Assembly (NCBI RefSeq): GCF_037176765.1
Contig: NC_090021.1
Location: 194,909,378-194,973,377, forward strand
Source of the DNA: Anolis sagrei
Taxonomy: Eukaryota; Chordata; Lepidosauria; Squamata; Anolidae
Direction of reading: 5' to 3'
DNA length: 64,000 nucleotides
The notes under the pieces are model-generated. The model had not been told where the DNA came from. It saw only the letters and a program-made list of their open reading frames with translations, and did no database searches. The translations under genes and the position numbers were made by a program. Positions 1 through 13,500 of the stretch are shown piece by piece. Positions within the stretch are counted from its first letter, which is position 1; each line of letters begins with the position of its first letter.

Positions 1-350
1 TTCCGAGATCAATTAATTCAAAAGGCCGATTGTGCTCTGGAAACCATGGAATTTGTCCCTTTGAACCACGTCCGGCGATTTGTGCAGTTCCTCCGGAATG
101 TGAAACTAACCCATCGCCCATTGCTCTATAAATGCAATAAGATTTTCATTCAGAATGTCAACTTCCTAGATATTGAACATTTAGCTATCATCCTTGGACT
201 TTACCAGTCCTTACAATTCAACAATACTGAATTTAGATTGATTGCCAAGCAGAGACTGACAGAAATGATGGACGATTGCAACAATCCTTTGATCTTCATT
301 CGGCTGTTTGCTAGTCTTGGACCCATGGCAGGACCAGAGGTCAGAGAACA
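1..350 (+). CDS. FASTKD1: FASTKD1 exon, leftmost in window (partial)
   Basis: Open in frame from base 1 (FRDQLIQKADCALETMEF...) to the donor CA|GTAAGT at 351. The ATG at 46 is an internal methionine, because the frame is open upstream of it and the residues before it continue the protein. It encodes helical FASTK-family repeat sequence (HLAIILGLYQSL, IFIRLFASLGPM). The split codon CA|G is completed by the exon at 1106. The upstream acceptor is not in the window. Confidence 0.9.
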
Positions 351-616
351 GTAAGTTTTCCTGTCTGTTTAGCTGATGTAAGTGTGCATGTACTTTTTTT
401 TATAATATGTGAATTGTTCCCAAATTTTCCAAAGTTTTACACCTTTCTGCTAGTAGGGAAAGAAGGAGATTCTCAAGGCAGATGATATAGCTTATGTTGT
501 GAGAGGTGTCAGAAATATTAAATATTAATTGGGTGTTTTTTAATACAAACGTGTGAGTCAAGCACTGAAAGAGTGAGTATATATAAACTACAGACCACCA
601 CCACCCCCTGGACACT

Positions 617-662
<46 letters not shown>

Positions 663-3600
663 AGTGTCCAGGGGGTGGTGGTGGTCTGTAGTTTTTCCAT
701 TTGGCTCATTTCCAACAGACCTGTGAACAAACCTCTGAGGATGCTTGCCACAGATGCAGGTGAAATGTCAGGAAAGAATGCTACTGGAACATGGCCATAC
801 AGCCCGAAAAACTCACAGCAACCCAGTGGATTATTTTTTCTTGCATGGTGATATACTTACATTTCCTGCCTTGTCTCACAGCCCTTGTGATAGTAGGAAA
901 GCACATAGTTAAGTCTGGAAACTGGTGTACCTACCAGTTGTTGTCTTCATGGTCGCCAGTAAAGGAACTGCACAATTTTAAACCATTTCTCCTTCATGTA
1001 TTCTGTTTCTGCTTTTTCCTAGCACATTTTCTTCTTTGAAATGGGTAAGAAACAACTCAGCATAGAAGAACTGCTTGAAACATGTAATTTATGCATTTAT
1101 TTTAGGTTAATGGAAACTGCTCTTCTCATGGCAGATGAATTTGACCACTACCAGGTATTAGCGGTGGCAGAAACGATGCAAGAAATGGATTGCAGAAATT
1201 CACTGTTGATTCAAAAGTAAGCCTTCAGGACAGTACAATTTCACTATTTTCATTTGAAAGATTTTCTTCTTTCATTGATTGTCTAGAACAGTGGTTCTCA
1301 AGCTGTGGGTCCCCAGGTGTTTTGGCCTACAACTCCCAGAAATCCCAGCCAATTTACCATCTGTTAGGATTTCTGGTAGTTGAAGGCAAAAACATTTGGG
1401 GACCCACAGGTTGAGGACCACTGGTCTAGCATGAGCAAATGAATCATGTATAACTACCCTCAGTGTAAGAATAATTGAAACAGAACATTGCTTATACATC
1501 CATAATGGCATGTTGTTGTGTGCCTTCAGGTTGCTTTTGATTTGCTATGACACTAAGGCAATTTTTCTTTGAGGACGGTTTGTCATAGCCTTCCTCTGAG
1601 GCTGAGAGAGTCTGAGAAAGTCCATCCAGTGGGCTTCCATAGACAAGTAGGGAATGAAACCCTAGTCTTCACAGCAGTAGTCCAATGCCTAAATCACAAC
1701 TCTATTCTGACTGTGCAGTATGTCATAGAACTGACATACATTTATAGCATAGCTCTAAACACATTTATTGGAAGCTAGCGTTCTTAAAGTCTATATAAGA
1801 ACTATGGCTTCTGTATACCATGCTTAGACCATAATATGCAGTAGGCCTTCCAATTTCATGCACAGGACTCTACAAAAGTGGGGAAAAAACCCACAACACA
1901 CACACAAAACATGAGAAAATGCCTCTCTAGTAATCTCTTTAACCAGTCTCTATCAGGCATTGACCATAGGGTTGTCCCAGAGGACCTAGGCATTCTTAGA
2001 GAAAACATATTAATCAAATCTATGAATAATAATTCCTGCTAAAGTCAAACATGCAGATGTGGAAGGCTGATTGTAACCCATTTTTGTGTGTTTTACAGAA
2101 GAATCCTGTAGTTTAGGATTCTTCACGAAAATGCATTCAAGAAGCTGAAACACACACACAGCAAGTTCAGCACAAAAGGTAGTTAATAAAAGGCAGAGAA
2201 CAATGATGCCTAAAAACAACAAAGTGGTTCTTGCTATATTTGTTTCTTAATGACCAAAATAGACATGTAATGTGATACTTTCAAAAATGCAGATCAGTGA
2301 TCTGGGGCAAGGAGATGTCTAACCTTTTCATCCAGGAATTCACAGTCCTGCGTTAAAAGGAAAACTCGTCTAAGGTTGTGATAAAAGTTACCATTGCTTT
2401 AAGTTCAGGCAAAGGGAGAGGTTTGCCCTTCTTTAAAAACTGGTTGGATTTTCTTCCTACTTAGTTCCTGTCCTGAAACGATCTTCAGCTAATCAAACAA
2501 CTTCCATATCTATTTGCAATTGCCTGTGGATGTATGGATTTGGTTCCAATTCTTGGTACAACCAGACGGTCTGATTTTAAGGCTGCTGTGTTTATATTGC
2601 CAAAGAATTTATGAAAAACATTACGTTCATCTAGTAATTTGTTGAGATATACAGGATGAGATTCTGCCCCGTGATTTAACCTAAACTGTTTTTGATTTCA
2701 GGATTGCAGCTCTCCTCCATAAATACCTGCATAAATACAGACCAGTTGAGCTGGCGAGAGTCACACAATCCCTAGTCGCATTGCGTTGTCCTAATCCTGA
2801 TCTTTACTCCAAGTTACAAAAGTTATTAGTTGGGTAAGAAGATATATTTTCTATATTATACTCTTGAGTGTGTTGGCATTTGTATGTGTGTGTGTACGTG
2901 TATATATATATATATTACTGCAAATATATTAGCGTATGCATTTTTATTAATTGCTTACATATTTATATCCAATTTCTTCAGTAATTCAATCAAAGATTTT
3001 TGAGTTGTTGTGAGTTTTCTGGACTGTATGGCCATGTTCCAGAAGCATTCTCTCCTGACATTTCGCCCACATTTATGGCAGGCATTCTCAGAGGTTGTGG
3101 GGTCTGCTAGAAACTTGGCAAGTGAGGTTTATATATCTGTGGAATGTCCAGGGTGGGAGAAAGGACCTCCTAGCAAAGGATCCCCCAACACAGCAACCAG
3201 CCATGCTTTGAAACTCCAAGGACAGTCAATGCTAATCAAGGTGACCAATTGCAACATTCACATTTGCCTCAAACAGACAAGAGTTCTTTCTCCCACCATG
3301 GACATCCCACAGATATATAAGCCCCACTTGCCTAGTTTCTAACAGACCTCACAACTTCTGAGGATGCCTGCCATAGGTGTGGATGAAATGTCAGGATTGA
3401 ATGCTTCTGGGATATGGCTCTACAGCCCAGAAAACTCACAGCAACCCAGTGATTGTGGCCATGAAAGCCTTCAACACAAAGATTTTTGAGTCTGTGTTCC
3501 TGGACAATCTCCCAATCAGATACTAGGAAAAGCAGACTTTCATTTGATTAAACCAGAAATAAATGATGTCTTGGATTTTCAGACAAAGCATGCCATAGAA

Positions 3601-4469
3601 TTACTCTGAAGGACCTAGAATATGCCCTCTTAAAACAAAAACTCATAATGAATTAACATTTCTTTTATCAGGAAGTTGATTTAATTTTCATAATGTATTA
3701 AAAGTTGGATATTTGAATAACTATCTACTGGAAAACAAATTAATTAGATCAAAATATAAGATCAAGTTGACTTTGTGGTCTTCTTTCTCATTTTCCCCTT
3801 TGAGAGATATGGTGTCGGTTTTGAATGCATTCAAATAGACTCATTTGCTATCAATTGGACCTGTTTTCAAGCAAATATAGACATTCTCCAGCTAACAAAA
3901 CTTCTGAATTTCTTTTTACAAATTCTTTGAATGCCCAGCCAGCCTGCCTTTCCTTTCTCTCGGTTAGAAGATTTTAGCAACACTGACTTTGAGAGAGGTT
4001 TTTTTTTGCAACATATCTGCAGTCAAACTTGCAACAAAACTTGAGCTGAGAAAGAATAGGATGCTACTTTAGTCAGTCCTAGCTGTAGCTGATATACCTG
4101 CCTATAACACACAAAGTAACTCTTCTTAAAAGCAATATAGAAATAAATATAACAACAATAACTGAGCATGAGTGAGCAGCAAAATAGAGAGAAATGGAAA
4201 AAGCAGATGAACCTGATTCAGCAGCTATCTACAGCAGATTAAAAAAATAGGTATAAAGCGGGCTAGCCACCAAAATTGAAATCATAATAAAAGTGAATAC
4301 TGGTGAAAGAAAGAAAAATCTTCGGATGGATTTTGGAAGGAGCTTTCAAATAGTCTCTAGGAATTTCAAAATACCCTTGTTTAAGCAAGATTCACCTTAA
4401 TTTGCTGAAACATGTTGAAGTTTGTTAGGGCATATAAGAAATCAGTTACTGAGTGTGTGTCAGCTGTAA

Positions 4470-4514
<45 letters not shown>

Positions 4515-7500
4515 TTTATTTATATCTTGCTACCATCTCCCCAATGAGGACTCGGGGCAGCTAACATGAGGCCAAGCCCAGACAACATATTACAGGAAAA
4601 TAAAACCAAAACATAAGCAACAAGCAACAGCATCAAAATATGAATACAGTAACAATATAACAATATAACATTACGATAAACACAATCACAGAAGCACGAA
4701 GCTGATGGGTTGGGCTACACCCAGGGAGCTAGCTGAACCTGGGAGTTCTGGTTACTGTTACATATTTAGGCTTGAGCTGTGCAGAAGCAGAGAGACAGTT
4801 TTGGAGTGCGTTCTTGCTTCATGAGCTGCTGGAAGGAGATTTTCCACATGGACAAAGAAAGACCATTTAAAATCTCTCTAAAAGGACATTATGTGAGTCA
4901 ATACAGCTGATCACATGATTGTATATATGTTCTGTATTATGAAGAGTAAACTACTTGTTCTAAATTGATCATTTGTGTGGCATATTTTCTTTCTCTGGCA
5001 AGACAGTGTGTGGATTGAAGAAACATGACTTTACATTACACCACAAAGTTCTCTTCTTTGGTGTAGAAAGCTACTCCTTCGCTTTCCATGCTAGTTCTTG
5101 CTCTGGTACTAAATGTTCTGTTAAGAATTCCCTGCAGCCCATCTTCTTTGTTAATTGATATACCTTTATGCATGTGATCTGCTTGAGAAATGTGGTAATG
5201 AATATTTGTGGCCCATTGTTTCTTCCTGCTAATTGTTGATGGATTTGTTTCCCTTTTAAAATTCCAGCTCCTTACAAATTAGCGTCATCCCAGCTGATGT
5301 TTCCATGCTAACTCGCGTTCTTTCCATGCTTCCTCCTTTCTTCATGGATGATGTTGTAGTCACACGAATCAATGCCATCTTGCCTCAGTGTAACCTGAGT
5401 GATTTGAACTCCTTTGCTACTGCTGTCATAAAATGGGTTCGACGAGACCAGTCCAGTCAACAAAACCCTTCTGGGCCATATGGGCAACTTTTGCAAAGAA
5501 TCAACGATTGTGCATTTCAGCGACTTCAGAAAGCCAATAATCTGGACCTTCTGTTAGAGGAACTGAAATATATATCCGGAGAGTGGTTTGAGGAAATGCT
5601 TCTGGAAGAAACGATGAGGACTCTTCAGCGTTTGATAGACCAAGTAACATGGACAAATATGATAGAATTTTCTTCCTTTATCATAAAAACCAACTACCTC
5701 TGCACACCATTACTGGATAAAATTGCTGCCATTTCCATTGAACACATAGATAAGGTAATAATATATTCTAGTTTTATCTCTACTGAAAGTGATAGTACAA
5801 AAGGTGTACAATGTTAGGGATGGGCTATCACTAAAGATCCCAAGTTCAGTCCTGGGCCTTTAATAAGATTAAGAAATCCATTCCCTGAAATCCTTGAGAG
5901 CCACTGCCCAGTGTTCACATTCTTAGGCCCTTTCTACGCTGCCATATAATCCAGATTATCAAAGCATTTGATTCACATTTGCTTTGACCTGGATTATATG
6001 AGTCTACATTGCCATATAACCCAGTTCAGAACAGATGATCTGGATTATATAAGGCCGGGCTTTAGCACAGCAGGTTAATCACCAAGCTGCAATCATTCTC
6101 ACCAACCGGAAGGTTGACAGTTCGAAGCCCGGGTCAGGGTGAGCACCTGACCTTTCATTCAGCTCCTGCCTACCTAGCAGTTTGAAAAAAAATGTGAGTA
6201 GATAAATAAGAACCTAATTAAAAGTGGAGAGGTATTTATACATATATTTATACACAAAACATATACACAGACTGGGCCACAGCAATGCGTGGCAGAGAAC
6301 GGCTAATCTGCATTGAATGTTTGCCATATATGTGTTCTGTGATCTGCCCTGAGTCCCCTTTGGGGTGAGAAGGGTGGAATATAAGTATTGTAAATAAATA
6401 AATAAAATACATTTTTATAAGGATGTGTTGAAGGGGCCTTAGCAGGATGAACCAGTGACTTATCCAAAAAGCAGCTTCCCAATATTTCATGTATGTTTTT
6501 ATTTTGCAATTCACCACCTGAGTGTCCTTTCCAGAAAAACTCAGCTTTGAATGGTGAGAAGGATAATCACATTTTACATAGTGTTATTTTCATAATTAAC
6601 AAGTACAGTAGGAAACCCTGCATTGAAATGTGGGATTTTCCTCTTGGCTCCTTACCATTTCCTGATGGAGGAATGTGTGGGAATCTGCAGCCTGTTCCCC
6701 AGCCCATCTTAGGTAGACTTCAGGCAGCCTGTAGTGTCTGAACAAGATTGCAGGCATCTTACTTCTTTTTTTCCATCCTAAATGTAGGGAGGGGCTAACT
6801 TACCATTTAAATTAAAAATATATACAAAACTCTGTAATACAGTGAGTTTTAAAATATCTGGTAAGCTGTCACTTCTCAGAATCTGGCATGAACCTTGCGC
6901 TGCTCATTTCATCTGTATTTAACATTACTGTTAAATAACTAGGAATGAAGGGCACACAGTGAGCTATCGTCATTGCTTTTAACGTATCCATAAACTTGTT
7001 GCTGAAAATGAGACTGAGTGATAGTTATGGCATTCTTTAACTAAGTGTCATTGCTTTCTGAATGATTTACAAGCTTGGCAAAAATAAATGACTGGAATCC
7101 TTCCCCCCCCCCCCCCCCCCCCATTTTTCATAGATTTACAATTCAGGAACTTATTCTCTTCTCCTTCCATTTGCGGTTCTGAACTATGATCCTCCCCAAA
7201 GTGAGAAATTTTTTGAGGCTTGTATTAGACACTTCAACTCTCGCTTAGGTAAGTCTATAAAAAAGAAGTTTCCCAAAGTGTTGTCGAAGGTTTTCATGGC
7301 CGAAATCACTAGGTTGCTGCGAGTTTTCTGGACTGTCTGGCCATGTTCCAGAAGCATTCTCATGTTGTTTTGCCTACCTCTATCGCAGGCATCCTCAGAG
7401 GTTGTGAGGTTTGTTGTTAACAAGGAAAGTGTGAACTCCCAAAAAAGGCAGGAAGCAGCCAAGCCTTAAAGCCGCAAGGCCATTCAATGCTAATCAAGGT

Positions 7501-10500
7501 GGCCAATTGCAACAGTCACACTTGCCTCCAACAGACAAGAGTTCTTTCTCCCACCCTGGACATTCCAGATACATAAACCCTTGTCTGTTGGAGGCAAGTG
7601 TGACTGTTGCAATTGGCCACCTTGATTAGTATTGAATGGCCTTACGGCTTTAAGGCTTGGCTGCTTCCTGCCTTTGTTGGTAGTTCACACTTTCATTGTT
7701 AACAACAAACCTCACAACTTCTTAGGATGCCTGCATAGATGTAGGCAAAATGTCAGGAGAAAATGCTTCTGGAACATGGCCGTACATCTTAGAAAATTCC
7801 CAGCAACCCAGTTTCCTGAAGGTTACATTAACAGTATATAAGAACATAAAGTCAGTCAGTTGTGTGTGTTTTTATTTCTTTCTTTCTTTTTTCTTTTTCT
7901 TTTTTTAAAGAAATGAATATATTGTTTCTTTCCCAGGGGAAACTGTTCCAGCCTTTTAAAAGCCTCAATAGGTAGAGTGAATTTAAATTAGGTGCTGTTC
8001 TTTTTATCTTCCGAATGATCACTGTGCCAGTCAGGAGCGCATTTTAAGTGTTTATGAAGAAGATATCCCTTGATGATACAAATGATGGCCCCTTTTCCAG
8101 AAAACAGTTTGTTTTGTTGTTTTCTTTTTTAATGATTTTTATTTGTTATATATATATATATATATATATAAGTTTAATTTCCGAGTAAAGTGGGGGAACT
8201 TAGTATTTTGAAGAAAAGTAGGAAAACAAAAACCTAAGAGTGAAATGAAACCGAGAAAGAGACAAAAAAGAGAAAAAAATGGAAAAATGAAAAAATAAAA
8301 ATAAAATCTTGTGACTTCCTTCTAATCCTTCATGAGCTTAACTTTATTAACTATGTGATCTTCCTAGTTTTTTCTTAATTGTCCACTCTTGTAGCCTATA
8401 TTGATATACTATTCACTGTTAAGTTTCTTTACTTCTTTTTTCTAGGTGTTCTTCCACCTGTTTTGTTGTTTTCTTGAAAGGGTGGTTATGAAATTGTTCA
8501 GTGTTTTTAAATAAGCTGCGTCTGCTTACCGAGGGATGGGGTGACATTGTAACTTTTAAGGAAATGCCACTTATATGGAGAATCATAGGGTTAAAGGTAA
8601 AGGTTTCCCCTTGACATTAAGTCTAGTCATGTCCAACTCTGGGGGGTGGCGCTCATCTCCATTTCTAAGCTAAAGAGCCGGCGTTGTCCATAGGCACCTT
8701 CAAGGTTATGTGGCTGGCAGGACTGCATGGAGTGCCATTACCTTGCCACAGAGGCGGTACCTATTGATTTACTCACATTTGCATGTTTTTGAACTGCTAA
8801 GTTGGCAGAAGCTGGGGCTAACAGTGGAAGCTCACCCTGCTCCCCAGAGTTGAACCGCCGATCTTTTGGTCAACAGGTTCAGCAGTTCAGTGGTTTAACC
8901 CACTGTGCTACCGGGGGGCTCCTTGGAAAGGTAGAATAAGCATAATAAACAGACTGATCCAGCAGAAATTTGGGAAGAGGGAAGAGTTATGCAGAGTGTA
9001 TTTTCCAGTCTTCCTCTGCACAAATTTTATGTCCTTGCTCTTTATCTTTTCCCTTCCTTTCTTCTTCCCCTGCAATCTCATAAACATTTAAAAGGCAAAA
9101 AGCTGGTTTTTGAGAAGCAGAATGATGTACACAAATTTGTTTATGTTAATATTTCTGATAACGGTATTTGTGTTTCTTCGGTAAATAGATCAGGTTCACT
9201 GTCTGCTACTTCAAAAATAAGGTATTAATTGCATGCATTTATTTTTCTACAGATTTTTTCGAGCCTCATCTTCTCGTGCTGCTTGGTTTTGCTTTGGCTC
9301 TTGCTGAGTATTTTCCAGAGACTGTGATAAAAGCTATCTTTAATGTTGAATTCCTAGCCAAACTGGATACCCAGCTTGAAAGTGAGCAGTAATTACTTCT
9401 ATATTGTTTATTTTGGTTGGGTTTTGGAAATGCTGTTATTTCTTGTAACAGTTTGGAGGTTCATCTGCAAATGTGTGGGGTTAGAAATTGCTATCCATCA
9501 CCCACTGCATTCCCACTGGGGAATAATAGTGTACATTTACTCCTGGTCATGTCTCTTTATGTACTCACTTATAAATGAGCCCCAGAGGGACTTGCTTTCA
9601 AGTTTGCATGTTTATCTCCTTTCTCTTCTCCCTGAGAAGGAAAAGGAGGAGAAGACATGCCAGTTATCTTTCTGAGGAAATCATCTGCTTGTCCGATTTT
9701 GATGGATTCATTTCAATTGGTTCAAACCGAGGATGTGGACAAGGTGCTTGGAGGAATGAGAGCTACCACATGCATCCTAGACCCCTGCCCATCCTGGCTT
9801 CTAAAGGAGGCCAGAGGGGGATTGGCCGAGTGGGTTAAGGTGGTGGTTAATGCCTCCCTTCGGGAAGGCATTTTTCCAGCCAGCTTAAAGCAAGCTGTGA
9901 TAAAACCGCTGTTGAAGAAACCATCACTGGACCCCACTCAATTGGTAAACTATCGGCCTGTTTCCAATCTTCCCTTTTTGGGCAAAGTCATGGAACGTGT
10001 GGTGGCCTCACAACTCCAGGCATTCTTGGTAGACACGGATTATCTAGACCCGGCACAGTCTGGCTTTAGGCCGGGACATGGTACCGAGACAGCATTGGTC
10101 GCCTTAGTGGATGATCTCCGTCGGGAGCTCGACAGGGGGAGTGCGTCCCTGTTGGTGCTACTCGACCTCTCAGCGGCCTTCGATACCGTCGACCACGGTA
10201 TCCTTTTGGGACGCCTCGCGGGAATGGGTCTCGGAGGTACTGTTCTGCAGTGGCTCCGGTCATTCCTCGAGGGTCGGTCTCAGAAGGTGTCACTGGGGGA
10301 CTCCTGTTCTACCCCACAACCTTTGTTTTGTGGGGTTCCTCAGGGTTCAATACTGTCCCCCATGTTGTTTAACATCTACATGAAGCCGCTGGGCGAGATC
10401 ATCCGGAGTTTCGGGGTGCGGTGTCATCTGTACGCAGATGATGTCCAGCTCTGTCACTCCTTCCCACCTGCTACTAAGGAGGCTGTCGAGGTCCTGAACC

Positions 10501-13500
10501 GGTGCTTGGCCGCTGTGACGGTCTGGATGGGGGCGAACAAATTGAAATTGAATCCAGACAAGACAGAGGTACTCCTGGTCAGTCGCAGGGCCGAACAGGG
10601 TATAGGGTTACAGCCTGTGTTAGACGGGGTCGCACTCCCCCTGAAGACACAGGTTTGCAGTTTGGGTGTGATCCTGGACTCATCGCTGAGCCTGGATCCC
10701 CAGGTTTCGGCGGTGACCAGGGGAGCATTCGCACAGTTAAGACTCGTGCGCCAACTGCGACCGTACCTTGGGAAGTCTGACTTGGCCACGGTAGTCCACG
10801 CTCTGGTTACATCCCGCCTTGACTACTGCAACGCTCTCTACGTGGGGTTGCCTTTGAAGACGGCCTGGAAGCTCCAATTAGTCCAACGGGCGGCAGCCAT
10901 GGTATTAACAGGAGCAGGGCGCAGGGAGCATACAACTCCTCTGCTGTACCAGCTCCACTGGCTACCGATTAGCTACCGAGCCCAATTCAAAGTGCTGGTT
11001 CTGACCTTTAAAGCCCTAAACGGTTCTGGCCCTACATACCTATCTGAACGTATCTCGGCCTATCAGCCCACCAGGACCCTAAGATCTTCAGGAGAAGCCC
11101 TTCTCTCCATCCCGCCTGCTTCACAAGTGCGGCTTGCGGGAACGAGAGATAGGGCCTTTTCTGTGGTGGCCCCCCGGCTTTGGAATGCCCTCCCTACTGA
11201 AATAAGATCAGCCACCTCGCTAATGGCATTTCGGAAAAAACTGAAAACTTGGATGTTCGAGCAAGTTTTCAACTAATTTCCGATGTGATGTTGTTTTGAC
11301 CATGGACTAGCAATCAAGGATAACGAATTGGATTACGACTTTAACTATGAGATGTTCCGGTCTGTATTGGTGGCCCAATACTATGTATGTATATGTATGT
11401 ATTTTGATATTCTATTTTATATTTTTAAAGTGAATATTGTATTTTAAATATGTTGTAAACCGCAATGAGTCGCCGCACAGGCTGAGATATTAGCGGTATA
11501 CAAGTGTACCAAATAAATAAATAAATAAATAAATAAATTTGTCCTTTGCTTCAGTGGCATAAGATTTCTTTGTGTTCTTCTCTTTTTCCTTCCCAAAGCA
11601 CAATGGTATTACCAAAATCATATTACAGTTTCTCAAGTCACTCCTGAAATGGGGAGAAAAGAAAACGAAAAGGAATCAAGATAAATACCCCTCCCCTTCC
11701 TTGTTAAACTCTTTGGGGTGTCAATAGACAAAAATCCTCAAAATTACGAACTGTCAGCGATAGAATAAATAACTCACCTTTTGGCAACTGGAAGGATACT
11801 TGACCCAAATCATATTATGACTATCAGGATCAGATATTTGTCTCTATTTTGAGACTTCTCTCTTGTCTTGGCCATTATTAGTTCATATGCTTTTAGCTTC
11901 TGGCTTTTAGAAAAAAAATAAAATCATGGTTCTGGGACCAGGCCTTCGGACAGTAGATGTATGTAGCATTTAAGGGGAACATTGACGGATGGCGATTCGA
12001 CTGACAAGACTGTTTTATTGTTTTAATGCTTGTTGATGGTTTGTTTTGTGATTTATGTTTAATTGTGGTCTTACTATTGTATTGGCATTGTATCGGTGCC
12101 CATTGAATCTTGCCATTATTTATGTGTAAACCGCTTTGAGTCCCCCCCAGGAGTGAGAAAGGCGGTATATAAATTACTGCAAAAAATAAATAAATACTGT
12201 TTGGCTGCAACTGTGCAGTACCATCACTTTCTAGATCATCCATGGCAAACTTTTTTTTTTACATAAATCTCAGAATGAATGTTATGCTCCTTTTAACAAG
12301 TGTTCACATGATTGCATATAGTGCTATGGGAAAAGGTTACGTTCAAATGAAGTCTTCCTGCAGTATTCATTTACAGAGCTCATTGGTTCAAAGAAGCATT
12401 AGTTGCATGTATTCCAAAAAACACTATCACTGATTTTCTTAGAAAATTTCTGATCAGGTTGTGTCAAAAAGAGGTTTTTTATTTTCTAGTCTATATATCT
12501 CAGCCAGCTAAAGAGGAGTGTGGTTTGTAGTTAAGCGTAAAATAAAATGGGCCTAAGATTGCTAACTACTTTATGTGATTGTGAGTTTTGCCTTGTCTAC
12601 AAGGGCCATTTTCTTTCTTTTGTACTAATAGATGGGCTGCCAGGCAAAGTGTGCTCTAAATGCTGATGTGGTGTTTGTTTTGCCCCTTTTTATTTGGGCA
12701 TCAGCCCTACCAGATGCCTTGAACAGGCGGGTCCGCTTACGACTATTGGAGCTGAACCGAGCCGTCTGCTTGGAGTGTCCTGAACTTCAGATCCCGTGGT
12801 TTCATGAGCACTACTGTCAGCAGCTCCAGAAAAAAAGTAAATATTTTAAGTTGTTAAATGCCATTAACATTGTAGGTGTTGCAATTCAATTTCCAATTAT
12901 CTTTTGCGGAATCATGTTTATTTCAATAAATAGAAACTACACTTGTTGCTTTGTTTGGTAGTGGGGTTCTTGGTTAAACCTGAATATGTGAGGAGCATAA
13001 AGTGGTTAAAGGTGATGGTCATTTTCTAATGTTGTGCTGCGTTTTGTCCTTTTTCCTTCCAGGCAATGGTAACCTCAGTGCATTGCAACAGCAGATTCAT
13101 AGGCTGCTGGGAGAAATTTTGGGAGGAAGCCATTTTGCCAAAGTGTCTGTATTCACGCCTTACTGCTATGGAATTGGTGGGTATTCATCCACTGAAAGTG
13201 TTCCTTGCTTCAGTGCTCCGTGGAGAGCTTTCTCTAAACACAAGTACTCACACAATTATCCAAATGTACAGAAACAAGCTAAAGAAAATGTACAATGATG
13301 ACCCTAAGGACTTAGGAACATTATTTCCTGTTTGTTGTTTAAAGATCCTGTGCCATTCCTTCTGTGGCAAGGTTACTGCACTTCTGAAGTGTGAAAACCT
13401 AGAATGAAATTCAGGTTCTGCCATTTCATCAAGTGATGTCTTCTACGAGTGGAATGTAAAAGTAAAGGTAAAGGCTTCCTCTTGACATTAAGTCTAGTCG

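Noticed and set aside
573-851. Tyr-Ile repeat protein-like frames around the AT tract
   Set aside because: Translation of the alternating AT core of the palindrome, not a gene.
8898-8922. Possible genuine tRNA genes at SINE heads
   Set aside because: A- and B-box-like motifs are present, but the sequences continue into SINE bodies with BovB-like or poly-A tails and do not form a complete tRNA; these are SINE promoters.
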